A stretch of DNA of 64,000 bases from Pandoraea sp. (GCF_004297875.1 NZ_SCSK01000070.1:1-64000); one strand, 5' to 3'. Counted from the stretch's first letter, positions 51,813 to 60,842 are shown. The notes: generated by a model from the sequence alone, not told the origin. Made by a program: numbers and translations.

Positions 51813-53276
51813 TTACCCCGAGATCATGGCGGCAGCTTGCTGGTACCAGGTCGCCAGATGCGCCGGAATGTAGAGCCCGAGCATGAGCGCGATGCCCAGA
51901 TGAATGAACACGGGAAGCAAGGCGGGCGAGTGCTCGAGGACTTTGGCAGTGGTCTCGCCGAACACCATGCGGCGCACGCGCGCGAAAATCGTGGCGAACG
52001 CGACGGCCAGCGTGACCAGCAGGATGGGCGCCGCCCACGGCAGCTTGCTCATGGTGGTGGTGACGATCAGGAACTCGCTGGCGAATACGCCGAAAGGGGG
52101 CAGTCCCAGGATCGCGAGCGAGCCCAGCATCATGCCCCATCCCACCGTGGGGCTCACGTGCAGCACGCCGCGAATGTCGTCGATGACCTGGGTGCCGGCT
52201 TTCTGGGCGGCATGACCGACCGAGAAAAAGATCGAGGACTTGACCAGCGAATGCACCGTCATATGCAGCAAACCGGCGAAGGTCGCGACCGGCCCGCCCA
52301 GGCCGAAGGCGAAAGTCATCAGCCCCATGTGCTCGATCGACGAATACGAAAACAGCCGCTTGACGTCCTTTTGACGAAACAGCGAGAAGGTCGCCACTAC
52401 CACCGAGACCAGTCCGAAGCCGACCAGCAAATGGCCCGGCAAGCCGTTGTGAAGGGCGCCGTCGGCCAGGACCTTGCAGCGCAGTACCGCATAGAGCGCA
52501 ACATTGAGCAGCAGGCCGGAGAGCACGGCGGAAATCGGCGTGGGGCCTTCGGCGTGTGCATCGGGCAGCCAGTTGTGCATCGGCACCAGGCCGACCTTGG
52601 TGCCGTAGCCGACCAGCAGGAAGATGAATGCGAGCGAAATGATAGTAGGGTCGAGATGCCCCTTGACCGCATTCAGGCTGGTCCAGAGCAAGGCGTCTGC
52701 CGCGCCGCCGAGCTGCCGGTTGGCAGCGAGATAGAGGAGCACGGTGCCGAACAGCGCCTGGGCAATGCCAACGCCGCAAAGAATGAAATACTTCCACGCG
52801 GCTTCGAGGCTGGCCGCGGTGCGATAGACGCTGACCAGCAGGACGGTGGTGAGTGTCGCGGCTTCCATCGCGACCCACAGAATCCCCATGTTGTTGGTCA
52901 GCAGCGCGAGCAGCATGGCAAAGATGAAGAGCTGGTACATGCTGTGATAGAGCCGCATGCGCGCGCCGGTCATCTTGCCCCGATCCCGCTCGATTTGCAT
53001 ATACGGCCGCGAAAACACCGCGGTGGTCCAGCCGACGAAGGTGGTCAGGGCCACCAGGAACACGTTGAAGGGATCGACGAAGAAGAGCTTGCCGAGCAGG
53101 ATCGCCGGCCCGTGCGAGACGATTTGCGCGGCCAGCAGCATGGCGGCGGCGAAAGTCAGAAAACTGAAGGCGATATTGAGCCGAGGCGCCGCGCGATGCT
53201 GGCCAACCCACGCCAGGCAGCCGCCGGCCAGCAGCGGAGTCGCCAGAATCAGCAGCAGCGTGTGGGCGTCAGTCAT
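51813..53276 (-). CDS. HyfF/NuoN-M-like antiporter-type membrane subunit
   Basis: The 487-residue protein has about 14 membrane helices of the Mrp/Nuo antiporter fold. Charged residues needed for proton passage are kept: Glu in LWVAMEAATLTTVLLVSVYR, Lys in VGYGTKVGLVPMHNWLPDAH and Lys in MTVHSLVKSSIFFSVGHAAQ. ATG 53276 is chosen; it overlaps the HyfE-like stop by eight bases. The subunit should pump protons or sodium ions. The second antiporter-like subunit in this operon is the HyfB-like protein. Confidence 0.92.
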   Translation of the reverse strand: MTDAHTLLLILATPLLAGGCLAWVGQHRAAPRLNIAFSFLTFAAAMLLAAQIVSHGPAILLGKLFFVDPFNVFLVALTTFVGWTTAVFSRPYMQIERDRGKMTGARMRLYHSMYQLFIFAMLLALLTNNMGILWVAMEAATLTTVLLVSVYRTAASLEAAWKYFILCGVGIAQALFGTVLLYLAANRQLGGAADALLWTSLNAVKGHLDPTIISLAFIFLLVGYGTKVGLVPMHNWLPDAHAEGPTPISAVLSGLLLNVALYAVLRCKVLADGALHNGLPGHLLVGFGLVSVVVATFSLFRQKDVKRLFSYSSIEHMGLMTFAFGLGGPVATFAGLLHMTVHSLVKSSIFFSVGHAAQKAGTQVIDDIRGVLHVSPTVGWGMMLGSLAILGLPPFGVFASEFLIVTTTMSKLPWAAPILLVTLAVAFATIFARVRRMVFGETTAKVLEHSPALLPVFIHLGIALMLGLYIPAHLATWYQQAAAMISG

Positions 53277-53928
53277 CTTTGAGCTTTTCAAGGTGATGAA
53301 TGTCCAGGCTGTCGAACTGCTCGCGAATCTGGAACATGAACACGCCAAGGATCAGCAGGCCGACCAGCACGTCCAGCCCGATACCGAGCTCGACGATCAT
53401 CGGCATGCCGTTGGTGGCGGCCGTTGCGGCAAAGAACAGTGCGTTTTCCATCGACAGGAAGCCGATCACCTGGGGGATTGCCTTGGCGCGCGTGATCATC
53501 ATCATGAATGACAGCAGCACGCAGGCCAGCGCAATGCCCAGCGTGCCGCGCGCGACCGAGGCGGCGAGCTGGCTGACCGGGGAGGCGACATTGAAGGCGA
53601 CGATCACGAGCACAATGCCGATCAGCAGCGTCGCGGGGATATTCAAGAGCGGTTCGACGTCGGCTTTCACGTTCAGGCGCTGCACCAGTTTGTAAAGGAT
53701 CCAGGGCAGCAATGCCACTTTGAGCAGCAGCGTGAGCACGGCTGAGACGTAGAGATGGGTGTCGGCGGTGGCAACGCCCAGGACGAGGTTGGCCGAGACG
53801 AGCGTCACGCCCTGCAGCGTGTAGAGGTGGATCAGCGCGAGAATGCGGCGCTGGCTGAGCATCGCGAACGACAGCAGCAACAGGATGGCCGCCAGGAAAT
53901 TGATGATCTGCGTCGAGAAGCTGTGCAT
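53269..53928 (-). CDS. HyfE-like membrane subunit
   Basis: The 219-residue protein has seven predicted helices of the hydrogenase-4 subunit E type: FSTQIINFLAAILLLLSFAM, ALIHLYTLQGVTLVSANLVL, YVSAVLTLLLKVALLPWILY, FLSMENALFFAATAATNG and PMIVELGIGLDVLVGLLILG. The later half resembles NuoK, with its membrane glutamates in LSMENAL and VELGIG. It begins directly after the HyfC-like stop (no gap). It probably forms part of the proton path between the NuoH-like and antiporter-like subunits. Confidence 0.93.
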   Translation of the reverse strand: MHSFSTQIINFLAAILLLLSFAMLSQRRILALIHLYTLQGVTLVSANLVLGVATADTHLYVSAVLTLLLKVALLPWILYKLVQRLNVKADVEPLLNIPATLLIGIVLVIVAFNVASPVSQLAASVARGTLGIALACVLLSFMMMITRAKAIPQVIGFLSMENALFFAATAATNGMPMIVELGIGLDVLVGLLILGVFMFQIREQFDSLDIHHLEKLKDD

Positions 53929-54882
53929 CTAAGCCCCCAGCAGGAAATGGACCAGCATGCCGATGACAGCGAGCAGGAAGGCCATCGACAGGAATTCGGG
54001 AACGCGGAAAAGACGCATCTTGGCGTTGGTGGACTCGACCAGCGCCAGCGCGGCGCCGCCGATGGCCAGCTTGAGTACCAGTAGCGGCAGCGCCAGCAGC
54101 AGCGCCATCAGGTTGCCCGCCTCGGCAATGCCCCATGGCACGAACAGGGCGAGGCCAATGCACGAATAGGCGAACAACTTGAGGCTGGCGGCCCATTCCA
54201 TGAGTGCCAGGTGCCGGCCCGAATATTCGAGGATGAGCGCCTCGTGGATCATCGTCAGTTCGAGGTGCGTGTTCGGGTTGTCGACCGGCAGCCGGGCGTT
54301 CTCGGCCAGCGACACCATCGTGAAGGCGATGCCGGCGAAAGCCAGGCTCGGATAGATCGCCAGGTCGCGGTGGCTGAGCATGCCGGCGATACTGGTCAGC
54401 AGGGTGGACTGCGTGAGCAGCGAGGCCGAGAACAGCACCATCAGCAAGGCCGGTTCGGCCAGGAACCCGACCAGCATTTCCCGCCGCGCGCCGAGCGTGC
54501 CGAACGCGGTACCGATGTCCATCGCGGCCAGGGAAATCGTCACGCGTGCCAATGCGAACAGGCCTACCAGCGCAATTGCGTCGGCCGCCGGCGAGAGCGG
54601 CAGGTCGGTCGACAGGGTCGGCACGATCGCGCATGCCAGCGTCATGCAGGCCCACACGACATACGGCGCGCCGCGGAACACCGGGGTGGCGTGCTCGGCC
54701 ACGACTGACTCCTTGTTGAACAGCTTGTGGAGCATCCGGTAGGGTTGCCAGAGGCTCGGCGGGCGGCGGTTTTGCAGCCAGGCGCGGCATATGTTGATCC
54801 ATCCGGTGAGCAGCGGCGCGGCCGCCAGCGCCAGCAGGATTTCGAGCCCTTGCGAAAAAATCCCGGAAAAGGTCGGCATCAT
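53929..54882 (-). CDS. HyfC/HycD/NuoH-like membrane subunit
   Basis: The 317-residue protein has eight or so helices of the NuoH type. The acidic loop near residue 195 (ENARLPVDNPNTHLELTMIH, then EALILEYSGRHLALMEWAAS) is the conserved region beneath the quinone or hydrogenase-proximal site and is intact. ALAAAPLLTGWINICRAWLQ opens the protein, followed by RRPPSLWQPYRMLHKLFNKE, the conserved first cytoplasmic loop. ATG 54882 overlaps the HyfB-like stop (ATGA). It anchors the soluble arm to the membrane. Confidence 0.93.
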   Translation of the reverse strand: MMPTFSGIFSQGLEILLALAAAPLLTGWINICRAWLQNRRPPSLWQPYRMLHKLFNKESVVAEHATPVFRGAPYVVWACMTLACAIVPTLSTDLPLSPAADAIALVGLFALARVTISLAAMDIGTAFGTLGARREMLVGFLAEPALLMVLFSASLLTQSTLLTSIAGMLSHRDLAIYPSLAFAGIAFTMVSLAENARLPVDNPNTHLELTMIHEALILEYSGRHLALMEWAASLKLFAYSCIGLALFVPWGIAEAGNLMALLLALPLLVLKLAIGGAALALVESTNAKMRLFRVPEFLSMAFLLAVIGMLVHFLLGA

Positions 54883-56885
54883 CGGACCACCATCAGCAGT
54901 GCGATGAGCACAAGAAAGCTGTGCAACAGGTAAATGGAGATGCGGCCGGTCTGGAGGGCGCCGACCAGCGCCGCGCCGCGCTTGACGGCACGCAACACCG
55001 GCTCGTAGATCCAGCGCCAGGTGCGGTCCGTGGCGGTGACGCGATATGCTGGCGCGGTGTCGAACGGCGACGGCAGATGCCGCTCGATCTTGAAAAACGG
55101 CGTGAAAATTTCGCGAATGGGTTGGCCGAAACCCTCCGCGGTGTCCTGCATCCTGGCATTCCTGGCCGGGTATCCGCAACTCCACGGGGCCGAGCGCCGG
55201 GTGCGGCCATGATAGAGACTGCGCACAAGCAGCCAGGCAAGTGCGCAGCAGGCAAAGAAAAACAACAGGAAAACCGCCGGCACGTAGCTGGCGCGGTTGA
55301 TGCTGGTGGGCGCCAATAGCAGCCAGCCATGGCTAGCCACCGTCTGCCCGATGCCGGCGCCCACCAGGATTTGGGTGACGCGGTCGAGCACGCGCACGAA
55401 CTGCACCGGCAGCAGGCCCAGCAGCACGCAGATGGCGGCCAGCCACACGAAACCGGCGCGTTCCCACCGGTTGGCATCGCGTGCGTCGCGCAATTTGGCT
55501 TCGCGCGGCTGCCCCAAAAAGATGATGCCGAAGAACTTGACCATGGTGTAGCCGGCGAGCGCCGCCACCAGCGCGATGACCGCGGCGACCAGCGGCACGG
55601 CCATGTTCAGGAACGGGTTCGGCAGCCCCGGGGTGAACAGAAAGCTCTGCAGCAGCAACCATTCGGACACGAAGCCGCCAAGCGGCGGCAAGCCCGCGCT
55701 GGCCAGCACGCCGACCAGCACCAGCCACGCCGTCCAGGGCATGAAGCGAATCAACCCGCCGAGGCGGCCGAGATTGCGTTCCCCGGTCGCATGCAGCACC
55801 GAGCCGGTGCCCAGGAACAGCAGGGTCTTGAAGGTGGCGTGGCTGGCGATCTGGTACAGCAGCGCGGTCAATGACAGGGCCGCCAGCATATTCATGCCGT
55901 AGGCGCGAAACAGGATCGCCAGCCCCATGCTGACGAACATCAGGCCGACGTTGTCAATCGACGAGTAGGCGAGCAACCGTTTCATATCCGTCTGGATGGT
56001 GCTGAACACGACGCCGAATAAGGCGGTGAAGAGCCCGAGCGCGAGCACGAGCGCGCCCCACCACCACATCTGGACGTGCAGCAAATCGAACACGGTGCGC
56101 AGCACGCCATACAGGCCGGCCTTCAGTACGAAGCCGCTGAGCAGCGCGGAGACCGGCGAGGGCGCTGCCGGGTGGGCATCGGGCAGCCAGACGTGCAGCG
56201 GGAAAATGCCTGATTTCGCGCCGAAGCCGAACAAGGCCAGCAAAAACGCCGTTGACGACCAGAAGGCGCTCAGATGCTGAAGGCGCATGTTGGCAAACGT
56301 GTAGTCGCCGGTATTGGCCTGCAGCAGGCCGAAGCACAGCAGCAGCGCCAGCGCGCCCACATGGGAGATCACGAAATAGAGGCCGGCCGCGCGCCGAATC
56401 TCGGCAATGCGGTGGTTGGTCATGACCAGGAAGACGGCCGACACTGTCATCGTCTCCCAGGCCACCATGAAGCAATAGGCATCGTCGGCGAGCAGCAGCA
56501 GCGCCATGCTGGCCAGGCATACGTGATACTCGAAGCACAGCAGGCCCGGCGGAGTCCCTTCGCCCTTGCGGAAGTATCCGGCGGAGAAGGCGCTGATGCC
56601 GGTGCTGGTGACGCCCAGAATAAAGAGAAAGTACGCCGACAGGCCGTCGAGCCGAAGATGAAACGGCAGCCCGGGCAAACCGAGCGGAAGGATAAGCGTC
56701 TGCGGGGCGGAAAAGATGCCGGCGAGGCTCAACCCGCAGAGCAGCAAGCCGAGGGCCGCGCCGATCGGGAACAGCCCATGCGCCACCACGCGGGTGCGGC
56801 GCAGGTTCATCAGGCCCAGTACGCCGACCGCCAGCCAGCCGAGCGCCACCAGCAGTACGTCATGGATGACCTGTAAGTGCTCCAT
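54879..56885 (-). CDS. HyfB/NuoL-like antiporter-type membrane subunit
   Basis: The 668-residue first gene of the operon has about 16 helices: VAWETMTVSAVFLVMTNHRI with the key Glu, LFGFGAKSGIFPLHVWLPDA and ASHATFKTLLFLGTGSVLHA with the conserved Lys residues. A C-terminal extension (about residues 560-668) resembles the lateral-helix region of HyfB and contains a positively charged segment (RTRRSAPWSCGYPARNARMQ). GGAACACGACACC precedes ATG 56885, a moderate ribosome binding site. A perfect 19-base palindrome lies 77 bases upstream. Confidence 0.93.
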   Translation of the reverse strand: MEHLQVIHDVLLVALGWLAVGVLGLMNLRRTRVVAHGLFPIGAALGLLLCGLSLAGIFSAPQTLILPLGLPGLPFHLRLDGLSAYFLFILGVTSTGISAFSAGYFRKGEGTPPGLLCFEYHVCLASMALLLLADDAYCFMVAWETMTVSAVFLVMTNHRIAEIRRAAGLYFVISHVGALALLLCFGLLQANTGDYTFANMRLQHLSAFWSSTAFLLALFGFGAKSGIFPLHVWLPDAHPAAPSPVSALLSGFVLKAGLYGVLRTVFDLLHVQMWWWGALVLALGLFTALFGVVFSTIQTDMKRLLAYSSIDNVGLMFVSMGLAILFRAYGMNMLAALSLTALLYQIASHATFKTLLFLGTGSVLHATGERNLGRLGGLIRFMPWTAWLVLVGVLASAGLPPLGGFVSEWLLLQSFLFTPGLPNPFLNMAVPLVAAVIALVAALAGYTMVKFFGIIFLGQPREAKLRDARDANRWERAGFVWLAAICVLLGLLPVQFVRVLDRVTQILVGAGIGQTVASHGWLLLAPTSINRASYVPAVFLLFFFACCALAWLLVRSLYHGRTRRSAPWSCGYPARNARMQDTAEGFGQPIREIFTPFFKIERHLPSPFDTAPAYRVTATDRTWRWIYEPVLRAVKRGAALVGALQTGRISIYLLHSFLVLIALLMVVR

Positions 56886-56961
56886 CGGTGTCGTGTTCCG
56901 TGTCGCCAGAAAATCAGCTTTTTGCCCGTTCCCGCGGGAGTTTTCATTAAGTTACCACTAA

Positions 56962-56980
56962 ATGATAACGACGTTATCAT
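56962..56980. promoter_or_regulatory. perfect 19-bp palindrome in the divergent gap
   Basis: ATGATAACGACGTTATCAT (nine-base arms about a central A) stands in the 289-base gap between the hyf-like operon (start 56885, minus) and the ribbon-helix-helix gene (start 57175, plus). It is 77 bases from the first and 195 from the second, and the surrounding sequence (56940-56995) is A+T-rich. It looks like an operator for a homodimeric regulator of the hyf-like operon. A short TCCCGCGGGA palindrome (56930-56939) lies nearer the gene. Confidence 0.6.
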
Positions 56981-57174
56981 ATATCAGCTTTGGCGAATCC
57001 ACGGCCTATCGGGCGGCGGTCAGCGGCGGCCGCCCCGGCAGCGATACCGTCCGCGCACAAGGCGCAGGAGAGCGGCGCCGGGCGTGCTTCCGATCGTCGA
57101 GCGGTGGGCCAATGAAGACGCGGCGTTTGTGGTGTATTACAATTCGATTAACATATTGAAACCCGCCGCTCATC

Positions 57175-57372
57175 ATGGAAAAGAAAAGCGCTCGACTGAC
57201 GGTTTTGATCGATCCGGTCAAGAAGGAGGCGTTCGAGCAGTTGTGCGCAGCGCTCGATCTGACGCCGTCGCAGGTGGTACGCCAATTGATTCGCGAATAC
57301 CTGGAGCAGCATGGCGTGACGTACAAGACCAAGAGCCCCATCGCCACGCGGGCACGTCGCAGAACCGCCTAG
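57175..57372 (+). CDS. ribbon-helix-helix (CopG-like) small protein
   Basis: The 65-residue protein has a ribbon-helix-helix pattern: SARLTVLIDPVKKEAFEQLC (beta strand and helix A), DLTPSQVVRQLIREYLEQHG (turn and helix B), and a basic tail ending RARRRTA. RHH dimers bind short palindromes through the paired strands. No toxin partner follows. It diverges from the hyf-like operon and could bind the 19-bp palindrome between them. There is no obvious ribosome binding site; TAACAT about 25 bases before the ATG could be a -10, giving a short leader. Confidence 0.75.
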   Translation: MEKKSARLTVLIDPVKKEAFEQLCAALDLTPSQVVRQLIREYLEQHGVTYKTKSPIATRARRRTA

Positions 57373-57835
57373 CAGGATGGAGAAAGCCGGCTGCGCGCGC
57401 CCGGCATCCACATGCATGCCTCAGATATTGCGCCCCCCGCGGGCCTGTCGCGTTTCAGATCCGCGTGCTACATCCTTCAACTCCCGTTTGGGCTCAACCG
57501 GCAGCGGCGACCCCGGCCGGGGCGCCCTGCCATGACCTGGCGCCGCTCATGTGCCGGTCTGCCGCTCCGTTCGCGAAATGCCGAGCAAAGCGGTCGCGGG
57601 TAATGCAGGCAGGGTCCAGATGTTTCGATAGCGCCGTGGCATCCGGTCCTGCTTCCGGCGTTACCCCGCATTACCCCTTATAATCGGGCATGATCCTTTC
57701 CCTCCCCAGCGCAGCACGCCCACGGCCAGCGCCGCGCGCACGATTCAACTGTGCGACGATCGCCCGCCCCGCAACGACCCATTCCCTTCCCGCATGCTTC
57801 GCATGCGCATCCGACGAGCAGCACCTGGCGCTCGC
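57373..57835. other. gene-free stretch before the RIO kinase gene
   Basis: These 463 bases contain no credible gene. The short open frames on either strand lack ribosome binding sites and family features. Near the right end a TATAAT (57679-57684) preceded by two direct copies of TTACCCC (from 57661 and 57671) could be a promoter for the RIO kinase gene, about 150 bases downstream. No T-tailed terminator follows the ribbon-helix-helix gene. Confidence 0.45.
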
Positions 57836-58690
57836 ATGAAAATACCCACCCGGCTCGCGCCCCTGCTGAGCGAAGGACTCATCGACCAGGTCATCAGCCA
57901 GTTGATGAGCGGTAAGGAAGCCACCGTCTATGTCGTGCGCAGCGGCGACGCGCTGCGCTGCGCGAAAGTCTACAAGGACGCGAAGCACCGCAGTTTCCGG
58001 CAAGCCTCATCGTATCGCGACGGCCGCAAGGTCAAAAACAGCCGGCAGGCGCGCGCGATGGAAAAGGGCTCGCGCTATGGCCGCCAGATGCAGGAAGCAC
58101 TGTGGCAGAACGCCGAAGTCGACGCACTGTTCCGGCTGGCCGCGGCGGGTGTGCGGGTTCCGACGCCTTACATCTGCACCGACGGCGTGTTGCTCATGGA
58201 GCTGGTGGTGGACGAACTGGGCCATGTCGCGCCGCGCCTGAACGACGTGGTGCTCAGCGAAGCGCGCGCGGGAGAGTTGCACATGCAGCTGCTCAAGCAG
58301 GTCGTGCGCATGCTGTGCGCGGGCGTGATTCACGGCGATCTGTCCGAATACAACATTCTGCTGGCCGCCGACGGGCCGGTGATCATCGATCTGCCCCAGG
58401 CGGTCGATGCGGCGGGCAACAACGAAGCGGCCGCGATGCTCAAGCGCGACGTCGACAATCTGGCCGCCTACTTCGGGCGCTTTGCGCCGCACCTGCTCGG
58501 CGCGGATTACGGCACCGAAATATGGAAGCTTTTCGAAGCGGGCCAGCTCAATGTCGACGTCGAATTGACTGGCCGTGTCGAACTCGACACCCGGCCTGTC
58601 GACCTGGACGGCGTGCTGCAGGAAATCGAGGACATCCGTCTCGAAGAAGATGCGCGAGTGCGGCGGCTGCAGGAATTGAGCGCCGGCTGA
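57836..58690 (+). CDS. RIO1-type atypical serine protein kinase
   Basis: The protein has 284 residues from ATG 57836. RIO kinase features are the glycine-poor P-loop GKEATVYVV (residues 26-34), the ATP-anchoring Lys 44 in RCAKVYKDAKHRSF, the hinge LLMELVVDELG, the catalytic loop GVIHGDLSEYNILL and the metal-binding Asp in PVIIDLPQAVD. Archaeal and eukaryotic RIO1 act in ribosome maturation; the bacterial branch is of unknown target. The family's N-terminal winged helix is missing, so only the kinase domain is present. An in-frame ATG at 57794 is possible but adds an unusual arginine-rich stretch. Confidence 0.92.
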   Translation: MKIPTRLAPLLSEGLIDQVISQLMSGKEATVYVVRSGDALRCAKVYKDAKHRSFRQASSYRDGRKVKNSRQARAMEKGSRYGRQMQEALWQNAEVDALFRLAAAGVRVPTPYICTDGVLLMELVVDELGHVAPRLNDVVLSEARAGELHMQLLKQVVRMLCAGVIHGDLSEYNILLAADGPVIIDLPQAVDAAGNNEAAAMLKRDVDNLAAYFGRFAPHLLGADYGTEIWKLFEAGQLNVDVELTGRVELDTRPVDLDGVLQEIEDIRLEEDARVRRLQELSAG

Positions 58691-58771
58691 CGCGCATGCG
58701 CGCGGGGCTGAAGATTCCCCGTCGCATCAATCGTTTCAATCTCGCCTCGGTACTCGTCAATTAATACGTTT

Positions 58772-58801
58772 TTCGACTCAATGACGTCGGAAAAATATAT
58801 T
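58772..58801 (+). promoter_or_regulatory. candidate ilvD promoter
   Basis: TTCGAC (58772-58777), an 18-base spacer and TATATT (58796-58801) would start a transcript near 58808, leaving a leader of about 140 bases before ilvD at 58951. I found no run of Ile/Leu/Val codons in the leader that would indicate attenuation. Confidence 0.5.
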
Positions 58802-58950
58802 GGACGTCTTGCTGGCGCTCTCGCACTATTCGTACACTTGCGCCGCATGCCTTGCCCGCGGCCGTGATGTCGTGTCCTGCGGGGATAACGGCGTGCCGGC
58901 CGCCCAGTGCGCAACGCCAATTTCAACGACAGCAATACTTGAGGACACAA

Positions 58951-60813
58951 ATGCCTGACTATCGATCGCGAACCTCGACGCATGGCCGCAACATGGCCGG
59001 CGCCCGCGCCCTGTGGCGCGCCACTGGCATGAAAGATGGCGATTTCGGCAAGCCGATCATTGCCGTGGTCAATTCCTTCACGCAATTCGTGCCGGGGCAC
59101 GTGCACTTGCGCGATCTGGGCGCGCTGGTGGCCAGGCAGATCGAAGCGGCCGGCGGCGTGGCCAAGGAGTTCAACACGATCGCCGTGGACGACGGCATCG
59201 CGATGGGCCACGGCGGCATGCTGTACTCGCTGCCTTCGCGCGAATTGATTGCGGACTCGGTGGAGTACATGGTCAACGCGCATTGCGCTGACGCGATGGT
59301 GTGCATTTCCAATTGCGACAAGATCACCCCGGGGATGCTGATGGCTGCCATGCGCCTGAACATTCCCGTCGTGTTCGTCTCGGGCGGGCCAATGGAGGCA
59401 GGCAAGGTCAAATCGCCGGCGGACGGCCAGGTGATTGCCAAGATCGACCTGATCGATGCGATGATCAAGGCGGCCGACCCGAAGGTCAGCGACGCCGAGA
59501 TCGCCGAAGTCGAGCGCAGCGCCTGCCCGACCTGTGGCTCGTGCTCCGGCATGTTTACCGCGAATTCGATGAACTGCCTGACAGAGGCGATCGGCCTGGC
59601 GCTGCCCGGCAACGGCACGATCGTGGCCACGCACGCCTGGCGTAAGGGGTTGTTCGAACAGGCCGGCCGCCTGATCGTCGATCTGTGCCGTCGCTATTAC
59701 CAGGAAGAGGACGCGTCGGTGCTGCCGCGCAGCATCGCCACCAAGGCTGCCTTCGAGAACGCCATGTCGCTCGACGTGGCCATGGGCGGCTCGACCAACA
59801 CCGTGCTGCATTTGCTGGCCGCCGCGCAGGAAGCCGGGGTCGACTTCACGATGTCGGACATCGATCGCATTTCGCGCAAGGTGCCGTGCCTTTGCAAGGT
59901 AGCGCCCTCGACCGACAAATACCATATCGAGGACGTGCATCGCGCCGGCGGTATTGTGGGCATTCTCGGCGAGCTGGCGCGTGCGGAGCTGCTGGATCTG
60001 TCCTGCGGCAGCGTGCACAGCGGCACGCTGGGCGAGGCGATTGCCAAGTGGGACGTTGCCGGCGGTGCGGGCGAAGAGGCGCAAAAGTTCTATCGCGCGG
60101 CGCCCGGCGGGATTCCTACCACCGTGGCGTTCAGCCAGGAAGCCGTCTTCGACTCGCTCGATACCGATCGCAAGACCGGCTGCATCCGCAGCAAGCAGAA
60201 CGCCTATTCGAAGGACGGCGGCCTCGCCGTGCTGTACGGCAACCTCGCGGAAAAGGGCTGCATCGTCAAGACCGCGGGGGTCGATGAATCGCAGTGGGTA
60301 TTCTCCGGACGCGCGCGCGTTTTCGAAAGCCAGGACGCCGCCGTGGAAGCCATCCTGGGCGACAAGGTCGTCGCGGGCGACGTGGTGGTGATTCGCTACG
60401 AAGGTCCCAAGGGCGGCCCCGGCATGCAGGAAATGCTTTACCCCACCTCGTATCTGAAATCCAAGGGCCTGGGCAAGACCTGCGCGTTGTTTACCGACGG
60501 CCGTTTCTCGGGTGGCTCGTCCGGGCTGGTGATCGGCCACGCGTCGCCGGAAGCGGCTGAAGGTGGCACGATTGGCCTGGTGGAGGAAGGCGACGTCATC
60601 GAAATCGACATCCCGCAGCGCAAGATTCACCTGGCGGTATCCGACCAGGTGCTGGCGAGCCGGCGCGCGGCCATGGACGCGCGTGGCGACCAGGCCTGGT
60701 TGCCGGCCGATCGTCAGCGCGTGGTGTCGCAAGCGTTGCAGGCTTACGCCGCGCTGGCGACTTCGGCCGATCGTGGTGCCGTGCGGGATATCTCGCAACT
60801 CAAGCGCAAGTAG
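58951..60813 (+). CDS. ilvD: dihydroxy-acid dehydratase
   Basis: The 620-residue protein is a long-form dihydroxy-acid dehydratase, near the 616 residues of E. coli IlvD. It turns 2,3-dihydroxy-isovalerate and 2,3-dihydroxy-3-methylvalerate into the 2-oxo acids for valine, leucine and isoleucine. FeS ligand cysteines appear in CISNCDKITPGM and CPTCGSCSGMFTANSMNCL. The opening PDYRSRTSTHGRNMAGARAL and the late GRFSGGSSGLVIGHASPEAA, with the catalytic Ser in the second, are diagnostic. GAGGACACAA precedes ATG 58951. It is a single-gene unit followed by a strong hairpin. Confidence 0.97.
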   Translation: MPDYRSRTSTHGRNMAGARALWRATGMKDGDFGKPIIAVVNSFTQFVPGHVHLRDLGALVARQIEAAGGVAKEFNTIAVDDGIAMGHGGMLYSLPSRELIADSVEYMVNAHCADAMVCISNCDKITPGMLMAAMRLNIPVVFVSGGPMEAGKVKSPADGQVIAKIDLIDAMIKAADPKVSDAEIAEVERSACPTCGSCSGMFTANSMNCLTEAIGLALPGNGTIVATHAWRKGLFEQAGRLIVDLCRRYYQEEDASVLPRSIATKAAFENAMSLDVAMGGSTNTVLHLLAAAQEAGVDFTMSDIDRISRKVPCLCKVAPSTDKYHIEDVHRAGGIVGILGELARAELLDLSCGSVHSGTLGEAIAKWDVAGGAGEEAQKFYRAAPGGIPTTVAFSQEAVFDSLDTDRKTGCIRSKQNAYSKDGGLAVLYGNLAEKGCIVKTAGVDESQWVFSGRARVFESQDAAVEAILGDKVVAGDVVVIRYEGPKGGPGMQEMLYPTSYLKSKGLGKTCALFTDGRFSGGSSGLVIGHASPEAAEGGTIGLVEEGDVIEIDIPQRKIHLAVSDQVLASRRAAMDARGDQAWLPADRQRVVSQALQAYAALATSADRGAVRDISQLKRK

Positions 60814-60820
60814 GGCGCGG

Positions 60821-60842
60821 CGCGGCGCCGGCGGGCGCCGCG
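60821..60842 (+). terminator. strong hairpin after ilvD
   Basis: CGCGGCGCC (60821-60829), loop GGCG, GGCGCCGCG (60834-60842) form a perfect nine-base-pair GC stem eight bases after the ilvD stop, followed by TTCCC. The T tail is weak, so termination may be partial. Confidence 0.65.

Noticed and set aside
49732..56885. Calling the complex a formate hydrogenlyase or NiFe hydrogenase
   Set aside because: Both cysteine pairs for Ni/Fe are replaced in the large subunit, and there are no formate dehydrogenase, ferredoxin-like or maturation genes in the window.
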